This document shows, in pieces, positions 24,601-39,600 of a DNA stretch of 64,000 nt; within the stretch, counting starts at the first letter, position 1, and each line of letters starts with the position of its first letter. The notes under the pieces were generated by a model, which did no database searches, was not told the origin of the DNA, and worked only from the letters and a program-made list of their open reading frames with translations. The stretch spans positions 1,798,001 through 1,862,000 of the forward strand of contig JAUIRK010000673.1 of the NCBI GenBank assembly GCA_030549495.1. Direction: 5' to 3'. This DNA comes from Nectonema munidae. Taxonomy: Eukaryota > Nematomorpha > Nectonematoida > Nectonematidae. The translations under genes were made by a program, and so were the position numbers.

Positions 24601-27600
24601 AATGTGTATGTGTTTTTGGATTTATCTTGTGAAGATATGCACAGAGCAATGGTGACTTGTTGGCTCTAAGTTGAGCAAGTGTATGTCTTAATTTAATTGA
24701 TAGTGTTTCTTCATATGTGTCGATAGTCGGTTACCGCTTGTGTGTGTGTATTACTTTGTTGACGCATGTTTGATTTTGATTGTCTTCTATGTTTTGACAT
24801 GTGTCATAAAAGAAAAATTGGTTGCCTTGAAATATAGTATTTTTCATGTGCCTGTGTGGTTTTTGAGCGCGGTAGAACTTGTAATGATGTGATGTTTTTG
24901 TGCTGATTTGGCTCTCAGGTTAGACGCGTGTAAATTAATGTGTTCTTTAAGAGGAAGTATCGATGTTTCTGTGTGAAGATGTTGCATGTTGCTAAACGCA
25001 GTGTTTGTTTTGAATTGTTTGTATCTTTTTCAAGTTAGTGTAAGATATAGCAGATCCTTATATACAGATTTAACATATTGTGGATCCATATTCTAGTATG
25101 GGTCGTGTAATAGTTTTGTAGGTATTGATGAGAATTTCTTTGTTTCCCCCCATTTTGTGCCACTTAATGCTCTAATAATGTTTACAGTTTTGTTTGCTTT
25201 TTCATGAGTGTTTTGCGCGTGCTTGTTGTATGTGAGTTTGGGGTCGAATGTTAATCCTAATATTTTTGGGTTTTTGTTAGTGTTTATTAAGGTTTTGCCA
25301 ATAGTAAGATTGAGTTTTGTGTTTTGTTCTGTGTTTGCTTGGGTGAAAAGTGTTGATTGAGATTTTGCTGTGTTGATTATTAAATCATTTTGTTTTAGCC
25401 ATATGTTTATCTTGTTTAAATAAGATTGAATGTTTTCTTGAGCTAATTCGGTACTTGAGTTTGTTGATGTTATGGAAATGTCATCAGCGTATGTGATTAG
25501 GTTTATTTGATTGTTGATTGGTGTTGGTATGTCTGACATGTAAATGTTAAAGAGGATAGGAGAAAGTGAACTACCTTGTGGAACGCCTGAATATGGGTGT
25601 CTTATGTGGGATTCACTGTTTTGGTACTCTATGTATGAGTATCTTCCGCGTAAGTAGTTTGCTAAAAACTTAATGTATTGAGCATGTTAGTGTTTTTAAC
25701 AAGTTTGTCAATGAGAAGGTTAATGTTAATTGTGTCAAATGCCGAAGTTAGATCAAGTGTTGCTGTGATTGTGCGGTGAAAAGTTTTTTGGTGTTAAATC
25801 CGCTGGCAATGATGTTGTGTAGCGTCTGTAGTGCTGTGGTAGTTGAATGACATTTTTGAAACCGTGTTGATGTTCGATGTGTGGAGTAGAGAAAGTAGAG
25901 AAATAGGACGATATGATGAGCTTATGTTTTTGTCTTTGCCTGGTTTGGGAATAGAGATAACACGTGACGTTTTCCAAATGTGTGGAATTGTGTTGGTGTT
26001 AATATCTAAATTAAAAATGCGTGTTAATAGGGAGATAGCAGTTGGACCTAAGTGTTTAGATGTATACTCGTTAAGTTGTCAGGTCCTAGTGCTTTACTAG
26101 ATTTTGCGTTATGAAGTGCCTCTGATACTTCTTTTTCGTAAATGGTTATGTGAGTCTTAGGCAGTTGATTTAATGTTTTATTTGATATTTTGAGTGTTTT
26201 GTTAGTTTGCTTTGGTAGGATGTTTGTGAATTGCTTGTTGAACGCTTCTGCTATTTCTGTGTTGTTTGTCTTCGTTATTCCATTAAAACTTATGTTTCGA
26301 TTTATATCTGTGTGTGATTTTTTATTCTGTAGGTTTTTGATCGTGTTCCAATATGTTTGTGTGTTAGTTTTGTGTGAACAGTTAGATGAAATATGTTTTT
26401 GCCAAAGGTCAAGTTTATGTTTATTAAATTAGATACAGAAGGAAAAAATGAAAAAGATAAAATAATAAATTATGTCTCCTTTCTACATTTTACTTCATAC
26501 AGAATAACTATATAATCCCAATAGCTTCCCCTATGTAATCATTTTCAAATACATGTGTTTATAAATTTCTACGATGACATTTGTTTAACGAAGCTTGTAT
26601 ATATATATATAATTTATACACTTTTGCAACATAAAGCAGCTCCAGATGAAAAGCATATGCTAAAATATCTTATGCTAAATGCTTGATTTACATTAAAACT
26701 AGTATAACGTTCAAATAATTGTTTTGAAAAATTTAACAATGCTCATCTTTTCCTATAAACATCTTTCGCAAAAATCGCGATTATGTCACTTTTTAGAAAA
26801 TTTGAAGATCGTTTAGCATTGGTTTTGATCATCAACTATTTGTATTAAATCACAAAAACCTTTGCATCGTACAATTACCACAACATTATATCTGACTGTC
26901 GTGTTTCACACAATTAACTTACGTGGAAGGCGGGAATTATATATGTGGGCTGACGACATTACAACAACAACCGCAAGCATCAAAATAGCCATAGACAACA
27001 TGCAAACTTACTTAAACATTATGCACAAATGGCTCAAAGAAAATAATTTAGAACTTAACACGGATAAATCACAGTCACACAAGCAAATGTTGAACAAAAT
27101 ACAAAACTTAACCTTACAATAGATAAAAATTTAAAAAGCACAAATAAACACCCAAAAATTCATAGTATCATATTTGACCCTAAGCTCACATACAACAAAC
27201 ACACAAGAAAAATCAAATAAAAGAATTAACATTATTAAAGCATTAACAGGCACAAAGTGGGGCAAACAAAAATATGTCCTCTTCAATACATATAAAACAA
27301 TTACACGACCTATATTAGAATACGGATCCACAATATGGGGTCCGGCAATATCCCAATCTAACATAACAAAATTAGAAACTCTACAAAACACAGCACTGCG
27401 CTTAGCAACAGGCAACCCTTTAGATTCCAACATACAACATCTTTACATAGAAACTTTTATATTATCTATCAAAGAACACATCTATGTACACAGATCTAAC
27501 ATAAGAGCAATGGCCGCTAACCAACAACACCCACTAAATCATTTTTACCACTCTACAGAACCACAAAGACACATGAAAAATACGATATTTGAAGATAAAA

Positions 27601-30600
27601 ACCTCATTCGTTATAACACTTGTTTAAATAAAGGAGATAATCAATATCAGACAAGGGTCAATAAAATAATGCACACACAAGCAGTGACAACTATCTTTCT
27701 ACCCTTACACCTAATAAAGTCATAAACATTTGTCCACCAAAAATTAATACATCAGAACAAACACTGCCCATCAAAACAAGGCACACACTTGCAAAACTTA
27801 GAGCTAACAAATCACCGTTACTTTCTGAGTATCTTCATAAAGGGGATCCAAAACACATACGAGCCTGCGCTGTCCACATTGCAATAACACATAAATAACA
27901 CACACCATCTCTTCAACTGCCCACACATCCATACAACACTTAAACCCATTCATTTATGGTCCAAGCCATGCGAGGCAGTTAACTTACTTGTTAAGTGGGG
28001 AAACTATCTGGCTAAAGCTTGGATTAAAACTTATATTTTTATACAACAAATCCATAAGTGAAAGCCTACACATAAGAACAGAAGTACCTAACGGTGGCTT
28101 TTATGTAGATTGGCTGAAAAGACACTTACTAAAGGCTTGTCCTGCCAAAGTGTAACAAAAATTCTATATTTTTCCCTGTGAGTATTTTCCAGCGATGAAT
28201 ATACCTTCTCAGTTCATATAAAAATTGTTTTTTGAACTGATAGATTACACTAATAACAAGATAGTGTAACCTAGGGGCTAACAACAACAAAAATACCGAC
28301 ACATTTTTTTTTAAATATCTAGTTTAATAATCTTTTTTGCTAAACTAGGAGGAATATATTACAAGCAAGCGTTAGAAGCCTCTGCTTAGGCCGCTTTGTT
28401 CTGGCTTCATTTTTAATCGAGAGATTATTGAGTTTATTTATAGATATTGTACATATTCCTGATTTTTGTTTAAGACATTGAAAAAGCAAGAAGCTAATCA
28501 CTTATACAGTTTAAAATTTTTCATTGGAAACTACGTCAAGACTTTGAAATCATTTTGCTTGAAAATGTTGACAGTAAGTTCTTCCTCTCTTATTTATAAC
28601 CTTTTATTACATTTTATCTTATCGTAAAACGAATGGGAGAAATTTTTTCAAGAAAAACATTTAAAGATATTTATCGTCCAGAGATACGTTTTGCTAGCTG
28701 TTTTACATGGCTCTCATTTGCCAGAAGATTAGACTTCTTCACAAGATATAGATGTAATTTTATCCAGTCTAAATTTGAAGACGTTTTATTTGAATTTATC
28801 CAAAAATTTGCCCTTTCAATGTTTATTTGGGACAAGTATGATGCATAAATTAAAATGATGTGTCTTATATAATAAATTCCTTTCTATCTATAATTTTCCT
28901 ATTTTTACATGTATGAAGCTCAACGCAACAAACTATTACTCCTACACCATGCTTTAAGTTACACAAAACTAATTGAAAAATATAAGCAAACGCCAAGTAT
29001 TTGAAAACTTGTCACTATAGTAATACTATAGTTCTCATCATTTTTGAGTTGATATTTTCGTAAATGTGTCGTCTCCATATACCCGAGTATTTTGGAAATT
29101 TTATAGAATCATGCATTATTCATAGAAGTATTCACACATTTTCAATTAAATTCAAAATTTTTATTCCAAAAACTTATTTTTGAGGATATTTGTATTTTTT
29201 TTATGAATAAAATTTTCTTTCATTAATTTTGCAAAGTTATAAATATCGTAGAAGTTTCAAGAATTAGAGTAAATTTGAAGCAGTTGAGGGTTCAGAGGCG
29301 TTGGGGCGATCGACCCCCTCTCTCTTCCACTGCCAATTTTCCAGGATATCAGTGTATAGTTCAATCAGAATTTGTTTCATTTAGGAAAATCTTGTAATCC
29401 TGATCCATAACATGATATGAGTAAATGTTCTCTGTGTAATATCAGTAATATTCTAGGCATATTCGCAATTCTTTTGAAAAAAAAATGTTATAAAATCATG
29501 GTCATGATTAAGTATACATCTATCCAGTGCCGGATCTACCAAGTGCGGGACCTGTAGCAGAACGATTAAATTTACAAATGAGAGTCAGGAAGTAAATTTT
29601 TTTTAATAAAATTGATCTAGATTCTACAAAAAACATAAAAACCACAAAATTCAAGAGCAAAAATTTATTTTAAGTAGAAAATATTAAAGAAGAATTGAAG
29701 AAAACTAAAAGATATTAAAAAAAGTCAAAAAAAATTTTTTTTCAACTAAGCGCGGGGCATATAGTAGCTGCTACATCTGCTACTATGTTAACCCGGCACT
29801 GCATCGATCGCGTGTTAACTTTATAAGATTGGGTGTAGAAATATATAAGACGAAAACTTAACGAAATCAACACAATCGTTATAGAAATACTTTGTCGCTA
29901 TTGTTTTAGTTAATTTCAAAATTTTGACTATAGCGAAAACAATAATGATAACGAATAATCTACGAAATTTTTCCTAACTCTATATTTCATGAAAGTTGCT
30001 GTTTTGGGTAAGAAACTTGGATTATTTTTTTGATCTCGTATTGTAATGATGACACGAAGAATTAATACTGAATAAATATTTTAAATTTTTGTAAGCAAAC
30101 ACTTGATAAGAGCACTTGTGAAAAATTTTGGGAGTTAGCCCAAACAATATTTATTACCACAGATATTATGGTGATAAAGACGTGCATAAGATCATTTTTT
30201 CTACAATGAGATTATTTCATTTTCATTTTTGCATTTATTTTGTATTTCATTTTCAAAATGGAGTAAGATCTACAATAGGCTAGGATCTACATTCTAATAT
30301 CCATGGATCTAAAAATCCTCTCATCAAATAAATTTCTAATCTTATTTTTAAATTAAAATTACATAGGTATCCTCCAAACTCATTTTACTTTTATACTTTC
30401 AGCTGATTAATGATTACGAAGAAAAAGTGTCTCATGTTGAAATTGAAAAAGGCATAGAAAATTTCTTTTCATCCACTCAAACCACAACTGAAGATCCACG
30501 TATTTTTATACTTTTTATTCACACAATTAACCCATTCTTCTCCAGTCCAATCACAAACAATGGAAAAATTTTGGCTACTGAGAGATTTACTTGTGTCATC

Positions 30601-33600
30601 TCATATTTTTATTTAAAAGTAAAGAACATGCCATTCATTGTTTTCATTGGCCAATATTTTGCATTGTATTTTGATGTATGGACTAATATAAGACGGGTAT
30701 TTTTTCATAAACACTGTTTCAATCAACAAATTTTCATGTGCTTTAGATATTGGCATTGGTCTTAATAAGTTGGTATAGTATTTCTCTTAATTGTTCCAGA
30801 CTCACCACCGATCACGATTTGCAGTTCTAACTTAGGATACCTCATAAAAAGTGTATATATTAACTTTATATACTTTGTGAAATAAGACAAAGGCGGTTTT
30901 CATTATCGATGAAATATTAAAGGTGAAAGTAAACGCTTGGACTTTATTAAGTCAAAAAAGGAAAATAAATAAATATACGTGAACAATATTTCGAACGCAC
31001 ACTATTCGTCAGGATCAAGTACAGGGGATATGTAGAATGTGTAAGTAAATAAATGGATAGAGAGAACTGTGCCAAGGAGTGTCAATAACTTGTGTATAGA
31101 GGTGTAGATAATGCTTAATGCGGTGGACTAGAAGGTTGGTTGTTTGGTCGTGACGAGTATTCGCCGTATGTGTTTAATTGGGAATTAATTTGAGGCTTCA
31201 GATTTGTGATGTATCTCTTTCTTTATATGTGCGGTTTATGTAGACAGGCTTTATCAAAAATGGTCATTTGTTATTGGATGTCGTTTAGATTCGCTTGTTT
31301 GTGGTGGTTAAAGAAGTGCAGACCCATAGCTTTATCTTGACGTGTATGTGATGTGTCCTGTCTGTGTTCCCGGAGGTGGATTATGGCTGGACTTTTAATT
31401 TCGCCAACATATAATTCACCGCATATGCTGCATTCGATTTTGTATATGATGTTGCCTAATTGTCAAGAGCCTTTGTGAATTTTTTTGCATAAAGACGTCT
31501 ATATTATGTAATGGGAGATTGAGTGGTTTTTTAGCGAGGTATGTCTTTAAAGTATTTTTAAATGATTTATCCTATTTTTAAGGAGGGCAGGATACGGGGA
31601 GGGGGGGGGGGTAGTTTGTGTGTTATAGTGTATGCATTTTCTTTGTTGGTGAATATATGTTTAATGTAAGATACTGGGTCTTGTGCGTCATGATGCTCTG
31701 TGTGCCATTTTTGAGGATATATTTTGGATAGTTCTCTGTAAGAAAATATTTTTTATTGTGTTGTTGTCTTGAAGTTGGCGTTCTTCAATGTTGTTTAGGG
31801 AGGAAAAACTTTAAAGTACTTTTAAGACCTATCTCGCTAAAAAAACGTAATTTTAAATATAAACACACGTCTTTATGTAAAAATATTCACAAAGGCGCCT
31901 GTCAATTAGGCAACATCATATACAAAATCGAATGCAGTATATGCGATGAATTATATGTTAGCGAAACTATATGTCAAGCCATAATCCACCTCCGGCAACA
32001 CAGACAAGAAGCAGCACATACACGTCAAGATAAAGCGATGTCTCTGCACTTCAACCTATTAATGCCCGCTCTACAAATCCATAAATTAAAAAAATCTTTT
32101 CCAAACTACCTAACTAGTTATAAAAAACGATGTGTTTTTACCATATAATCGAGAAAGTTGATTTTTGCAAATTAGGAAATTTATTAACAAATAAATTAAA
32201 CAAAATCAACAATTTTTGAGAGTATGAAATTTTTTAAAATCTTCCTTATCAACACATAATGCCACATCACAAGTCTCATATTATTCTTGTTTTTCTCACA
32301 CATGAAGAGATGGCGCATCGTCTTACTTTTTCCATGTGCTTAGACCAATGACATCTTCCAGATAGTTGAATATTTTCATCAATCCTAAAATTGCCTTTAT
32401 CTGTAGATTTCCTGGATAAAAATAAGGCTTCTATCTGTCATCAAATGTGAAGATGTTATTGACCTTATATACCATTCTCCATTTTTATTGTAATTTTCTA
32501 TTATATAATTTGAAAGACACACAGAGAGCAATGTAAAAAGTATGTTTTTCATATACGGCCACCATCATTTTTTCGATTTGACATGAATACGATAAATAAA
32601 TAGCAACGGTTGAGTCTAGCAAGTAGACACCTCCCATAGATTCATTGTAATCTTTTATCAAATTGGGCTGCATAATTTGAATGTACTGTCTTTTGTTCGA
32701 GCTCCAACGTCTAACCTGGCTTACAGGTTGTACACTTTGAAAATTAGACAACATCGTGACATTCGCGTTATCCATCCAACGTACAACGATTACACCCATT
32801 TTCTCATTGTTTGCTACTGATAACGAACCTTTTTCGACTAGTTTTTTTTATCCAAAGGCGCTTCACAGAGTCTAACTTTTCTTACAGTGCAAGTTGTAGG
32901 TAAGCTAAGTTTGTGTAAGCTTGCTATTAATCCTGTAGAGCTGAACCCAATTTTCGAAAAACAAAGCACAGTTGTCAAAAGATCGGAGTTGTAAGTATAG
33001 TTGATGCACCACACGATCGTTGAGAAATTTACCAGGTGTTTCCATTATTCCTTTAGCTCTAGAATATGGTACCGTATGGTAAGGATAGTTAGTTTTCTCA
33101 GCTAAGGTGAAATTTTTATAACCAAAGCGAACCGACTTGCACCTAATTGTTTGCTTTGCTGAATGACATTCTTTATATTGTACCATTTGCTCATCAATTG
33201 AGTAGTGAGTATCAAAAAATGCAAAAATTTTCAGATTAGAGCTAGCAAGACTGTAAAGGAGTCTTACTTTAACAATATTGTCCTTGCCCAAATTTCTTAT
33301 TATCAGATAAATGAAAATAACTTTTGATGTTTCAAAATGAATACGAGAAAAATCATTGGCAACAGAAGAAACATGAACATCCTGTGAACTTATTCGCAGT
33401 CTCAGAAGCTTGTGAAATCCTGAAAAAAAAATTCCAACATATTTTTTAAAGCAGCATCAGCGAACAAAAATGGATTATTGTTTTTAGTTTCTTTTGCATA
33501 ACAAAAAGTTTCTGTAATGATGCGCCCTCTGGTGTCATTATTGAAAAACTTATTAAAAGCATCAACAGGCGTGATTCCATTGAATTCATCTACCATTATC

Positions 33601-36600
33601 TGTCTTGAGTTTTTCTGCTCGTTACTTAATTTCTCTAGAGACGGCGGATTCAAATTAGATTGGAATGCATCTCCTTTATTCGAACTTTTTCTTGCAAGTT
33701 TAGATTAAAGCTCTGAGAGAAAAAATTATTTCTTTGACCTTTTTATTTTCTGCCTGTTTTTCAGAAAAATAAATGTCTTGCATGCGGCGATCAATACTTC
33801 TAAACTAAGATTAGATGATATTACATTATCTAAATTATCGTTTTATTAGTCGTTAGTCATATTGTCTAAGAAATCGTCATCAATATTTTCTTTGTCAGTT
33901 TCTTATTCATTTTCAGGAGCAATAACAACAATATCAAATTGTTCTGTATCATAAATTATTGAATTTAAAGCATAATGTAGGAATTCATTAGTGATTATGG
34001 ATGCTGTTATTTTTTTCTTTATATCCTTCTTAGGGGTTATATCCTCTTCCTGAAGTTTGTCATGATTTATCAAAGAGAAATCTCCATCATCCCACATAAC
34101 ACAAACACCTGCTTTACAACACCATAGACTTTAGAGTTATCGAAGTTGTCACCAAACTTTGAACATTTTTTTTGGTCGAAGTTTGTAGCCTTAGTACTTA
34201 CAATATTTCCTTCTAAGAAAACAATTTTATTTCCATCAGGTGCTAAATAAATTAGCATCCATAAAGAATAAAAGAAAATAAATTTATATTTTTGCTAACT
34301 TGACGTCAGAAAAGAACTTATGATTACACGTTAAAATCAGAATATAATGTAAAGCGAAACAGATGTTTCTAAAATCAATGAAGATTTATTTGTGTACAAA
34401 AATGATGGATTATTGACGCGTATTATAAAGCGCAGAGAATGAAAGAGAGCAAAATGACTTCAACGATACAAACTATGGATACGCAGAACTTTTTTGCATC
34501 AACATCTGTTCAAACTATAAAACAGTGAAAGAGAAAAAACTGCTTTTTATCAATGATTGCATAAGTATATTTGATGCACAAAAAAAGTATAGGGCTTGCT
34601 GTGCAAATTTTTTTTGCTGTCTACATATGGCGTGTACATATGTTCATACCATATTGTATTTACATAAAAAGGAAGATGAAAAAAAGATTTATTTTATTTT
34701 CTTTTCAAAATATATTTATAGACGATTCCCAACTCAAAAGTACAAACTTTTTTGTTTCTAAAAGTATAGTAAAAATAATAATACTCAAAAACTTATAATT
34801 TATGTTTTTTTTCTAAAATATAAACGTTATATAATAATTTAATAAAAGAACTAACAGGATAAAGTTGCTACAAATTTTTTAATTATATTACAAATTTTGT
34901 GCAAACTCTTTTGTACGCTAGGATATAATGGGTTCCATCACAAACAAGCTGATCTAAATGACATCCAATTAAAATGACTATTTTTGACAAAGCCCCTGTC
35001 TACATACCCTGCACATATAAAAAAAAGACGCTACATCGCAACTCTGAAGCCTCAATTCATCACATACGGAACACTCCTCACTACCAATCAACCAACCTTT
35101 TTTCACATTTAACTGACACGCCTTTTTACAGCACAGTACTCTGTATCCATTTATTTGCTTACACATTCTAGATACCCCGTGTACTTGATCCTGACGAAGA
35201 GCGTTCAATCGAAATATTGTTCACATACATTTATATATTTTCCTGTTTTGCCTTAATAAAGAGGAGTCGCTTACTTTCCTCTTTATATACTTTTCAAAAA
35301 GATGAACCTTTTTCTTGATTCCAAAATGTTATAACATAATCCACTCTTAACTTCATTACTCCTTTTCATAATTTAAAATACGCATGTTTTCATTTAGCGC
35401 TCTTAGCTTTTGAAGAATTTGTTCCACCTCCAGATATACCTAGTTCATTTCCAACGAATTTCAATCCACAGTTCGATTTAAAAAAAGAATGTAAGCATCC
35501 TACATTTTTTGAAGTACAGTAAATCCTCTATATAATGAACACTTTTGTTAAGCCCCTTGACCCTGTAGCAGTGGTTCTCAACCTTTCTCTGTTGATCATT
35601 TGTAAAAATAAATTCCTCCCCTCCTCTAACCTTCTCCCTTTCAAAAATTATCAGCCTCCAAATTTTCATTTCATTTTTTTATCAAAGTTTACATTCAAAA
35701 TAATTATAATATAAAAGCAAAAATCTTCAAATTTCTTCCTTATCAGTGTTCTCTCAACACCACTAGAAAGAAAAAAATTTGAAGAAAATTTATTGTGAAC
35801 AAATACAGATTTACAAACAAAAGCAATATATAAACAATGATAAAATATTCAATATCTATAAAAAGTATACATCGAAGGTCAAAGCCGCTTTTGGATGTAT
35901 ACAAAATATGTCATGGAAATTTAAATAAATTAAAAACAGATTGATAAATTTGTATTTACGATATATAAGAAGAAGAAGAAGAAGAAGAAATTTTTATTAT
36001 TAGAAAACAAAATATGAAAAACTATTGACAATAAAAAAAAAATCACAACATATGGCCCATCACCACAAGAGAAGAAAAAGGAAGGAAAGGCACTTCATCG
36101 TGATTTCAATAACTCATGTGAGATGGACATATCAATACGGTGAAGAATAAAAAGATACAGATAAATAAAAATAAAAAAAATTATATGTAAACAATAGTGT
36201 ATTATATTTATTTGAATATAAAACATAAATTTGTGAAATGTGATTGTATTAGGAACACCTTCAAGTAAAAAACAAAGCTTGCGAAGAAGTTTTGAATCCT
36301 TTACGATTTTGCAGTTCAAGCTTGGGAAGAAAGAAATTCACAAGGAAAAACGTTCTAAGAAGTAGTGAACGAAAGAGAGATTTTTCACTGACTTCAGGAA
36401 TATGGAAGAGAAGGTTGGAGCGAGTGAAGTAGCCATGTGTGCAATTGTTTTGTATGAACAGAGAATTTAGAAATCCATTTTGGTAACACGATTTATAAAA
36501 AAAATTTTAATGAGATAAAACATTGATATCAAAAATACTAATACTGGAAAGATAGTCATTCGTATTATTAGAACTGTTAATAAACACCAAGAATTTACCT

Positions 36601-39600
36601 TGGTATAAATGTAATTTTCTTAACATCGTTAAACAAGAAGAGCCCCATATAGGATTGCAATACAGGAAGTGTGGATATATGAACGCATAGTAAAGTAGTT
36701 TTTTACATAGGAAAGTGAGACAATTATCTATTTTACGAAAAGTCCCAAGAAGTCGAGACACTTTTAAATGTAACGAAGAAATATGCTTATACCATGAAAG
36801 ATTGCTAGTTAAAGTTACTCCTAAAAAAGTAAAACAATCTACCCTACTTAATTTAAATCCTTCGAGTGTTATATTGAAATTTATGTCAAGTGATCTTTTA
36901 GAGAAAATCATATAGACACATTTTCTCAAATTGAGGGAAAGCATGTTATGATGACACCAATTACAAATTGATTTTAAACAAGAGTTACTAATAATAGAAA
37001 CTGTTGAAATATCATTAAAATTTAAAGACATGACCGCATCATCAGCATACATAATTAAGGAAGCGCGATTATCTAGAACAAAGAAGATATCATTAATAAA
37101 CAGAAGGAAAAGTAGGGGTCCGAGGATTGACCCTTGAGGGACACCTTTTTCCACAAACTTGACCTCTGATTTTCCATTGAGAGAAACAAAAAACGTTGGT
37201 TTATATAAAAAACTATTAAGCCATAACTTTTTAACATAAAAATGACTAGAAATGGAGCTAAGTAGAGATAAAACAGCATCTTCAGTTGATTTATATTTCT
37301 GAAAACCGAATTGATTCGGATTGATAACTCTATGCTTGTCTAAAAAAGATATAATTCTACTTAAAATGATTTTCTCGAATATCTTGGAGAAGTTGGACAA
37401 AATTGAAATCGGTCGATAACTATCCAATGAATTAGCAGGCTTTCCATTCTTCAAAACAGGAATAATGCACGCTAATTTAAGAGCTTGAGGAAATTCTCCC
37501 ATTACAATCGATAAGTTAAATATGTGAGAAAGAGCAAAATGAATACTAGGAAGAATATCTATTATATGGCAAATAATCAACTCATCATCACCACATGACC
37601 TTTTATTTGATAAAGAAGCTATTGCAGTCACTATATCGTTATAGTTAATTTCGTGCAAATATAAAGTAGATGAATTAAGTATGATAGTCTTATCGATGAA
37701 GTTATTAGAAGAAGTGTTGATATTAACCTCAGAAGTAATGGCAAAATGATTAGCAAATTCATCACTACTGAAAAGAGCATTCAAAAAATATATAAATATA
37801 TGAAATGCAATTTATAGAAAGAAGTCTTTAAAAAAATAATATGTGACTATACGATCTTATTCGGTTACTATAAAAAAATAAAATTATATATAAAAATTTA
37901 ATATATTTAAGAGTAAAAATTGTGAAAAAAACGAAAAAGAAACAATTATCCATGCATGACTTAGTTACAAACAAAACAATTTTCAAACTTACAATTTATA
38001 TTGTAGACCTGGACATAATAATTGGTAAGCTTATTTTTAACATAGTAGAATGAGTCGGTAAGTAGAAAGTTGTTTGACAAAAAATTATTCCAGAATTGAC
38101 AAATTCTGTATTTCAATGTATTTTTAGATTTAGCTTTGTTATACCTCGGCAAGATAATATGACAGCTATTCCGTAAAAAGTAAGTATCATTTTGGAAGTT
38201 TAAATTGAACCAGTTGTGTAACACTAATAGTAGAGTTCTATTATTAAACTTGAACAAAAAATCTTCCAAACAAACTTTGTAAAGATCATCAAACTTGAGA
38301 ACAAACTTTGTAAAGATCATCAAACTTGAGTAACTTATAATCAAAGAAAAGAAGAATAGTATGTGAAAGACGTAGTTTATTGAACACAATCCTCAAGACT
38401 TTTTTTTGACATATGCGAATTGACTCATTAGCGGCATGACCCGAATTTATGACACTATACTTCAAATGAGGAAGAAAAAGAACCTTGTAAATCATTAGTT
38501 TGATGTTAATAGGAATTTTACTTTTTAGTCTTTTCAAAATACCAGTCAGAGAATTAAGTTTTTTAAAAATATAATTGCAATGAGAAACCCAATTTAATTT
38601 ACAATCAAAAATACAACCAAGAAGATTATATTCCTTGACAATTTGAAAACCTAAGTCAAACAAAGTTGAATTGGTATTTTTGGAAAACGGCAGAGCCTTA
38701 CATTTGCTAAAATTTACGTTCAAACTGTTAATAGTGAACCAGTCAAACAGTTTCTGAATATTTTTGTACAAATTAGGATCTTCCATAGAGGCAAGGACAG
38801 TTATATCGTCTGCAAATAAGTACATGTTGATAAACGAATTAGTGTTGAAAATATCATTTACATATAGCCAGAAGAGTAAAGGACCTTGCACAGATCCTTG
38901 GTAAACTCCGCAAACTACTTTAGAATAACGAGAAAGTACCCCATCAAAACAAACACACTGATATCTATCTGTAAGATAACTGAAAAAAAGAAACAGCATT
39001 ATGGGAAAATCCAAAGTATTTAAGTTTTTCAAGGAGAATAATGGAATCAAAAATCTTTGAGAGGTCGATATAAAGTGAAACTGAAGGAATTTTTTGTCAA
39101 GACTTTCATGAACATCATTCAAAAAAAGAATGAAGAAGCTGAGTAGAATAAAGACTACGAAACCCAAACTGATTGGAATGGAGTAAGCTGTTCTGTGTAA
39201 GATATTCAAAAATTTGACGCTAAAGTATCTTTTCAAATATTTTACAAATTACTGGTATGCGTGATATAGGTCTGTAGTTATCTATGTTAATCATATCACC
39301 TTTTTTTATATGTAGGCACTATCTTAGAGATTTTGAACACAACAGGAAATATCTTATGTTCAATACATGAATTATAGCCTATAAACAGAAATCTAGAAAT
39401 GAAAGCAAATATTGACTTGATGAGTGAGATAGAAATTTCAAAATAGTCCTTTGAATTTATTGTTTTTTAGATTTTTGATGATATTGAAAAGATCATCAGT
39501 AGTAATTTTTGATATTTCAAAGGAAAAGACTATCTAGTAAGATACTCAAATAACTTATTTAAAGCTGGAGATGGTTGAGCTATTGTAAACTGACTATTGA

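Noticed and set aside
25753-26432. Several + strand frames at 25.8-26.4 kb
   Set aside because: Antisense of the minus-strand LINE reverse transcriptase.
28633-28848. 71-codon + strand frame
   Set aside because: It has no acceptor or donor in suitable phase, and the neighbouring FCHO exons join without it.
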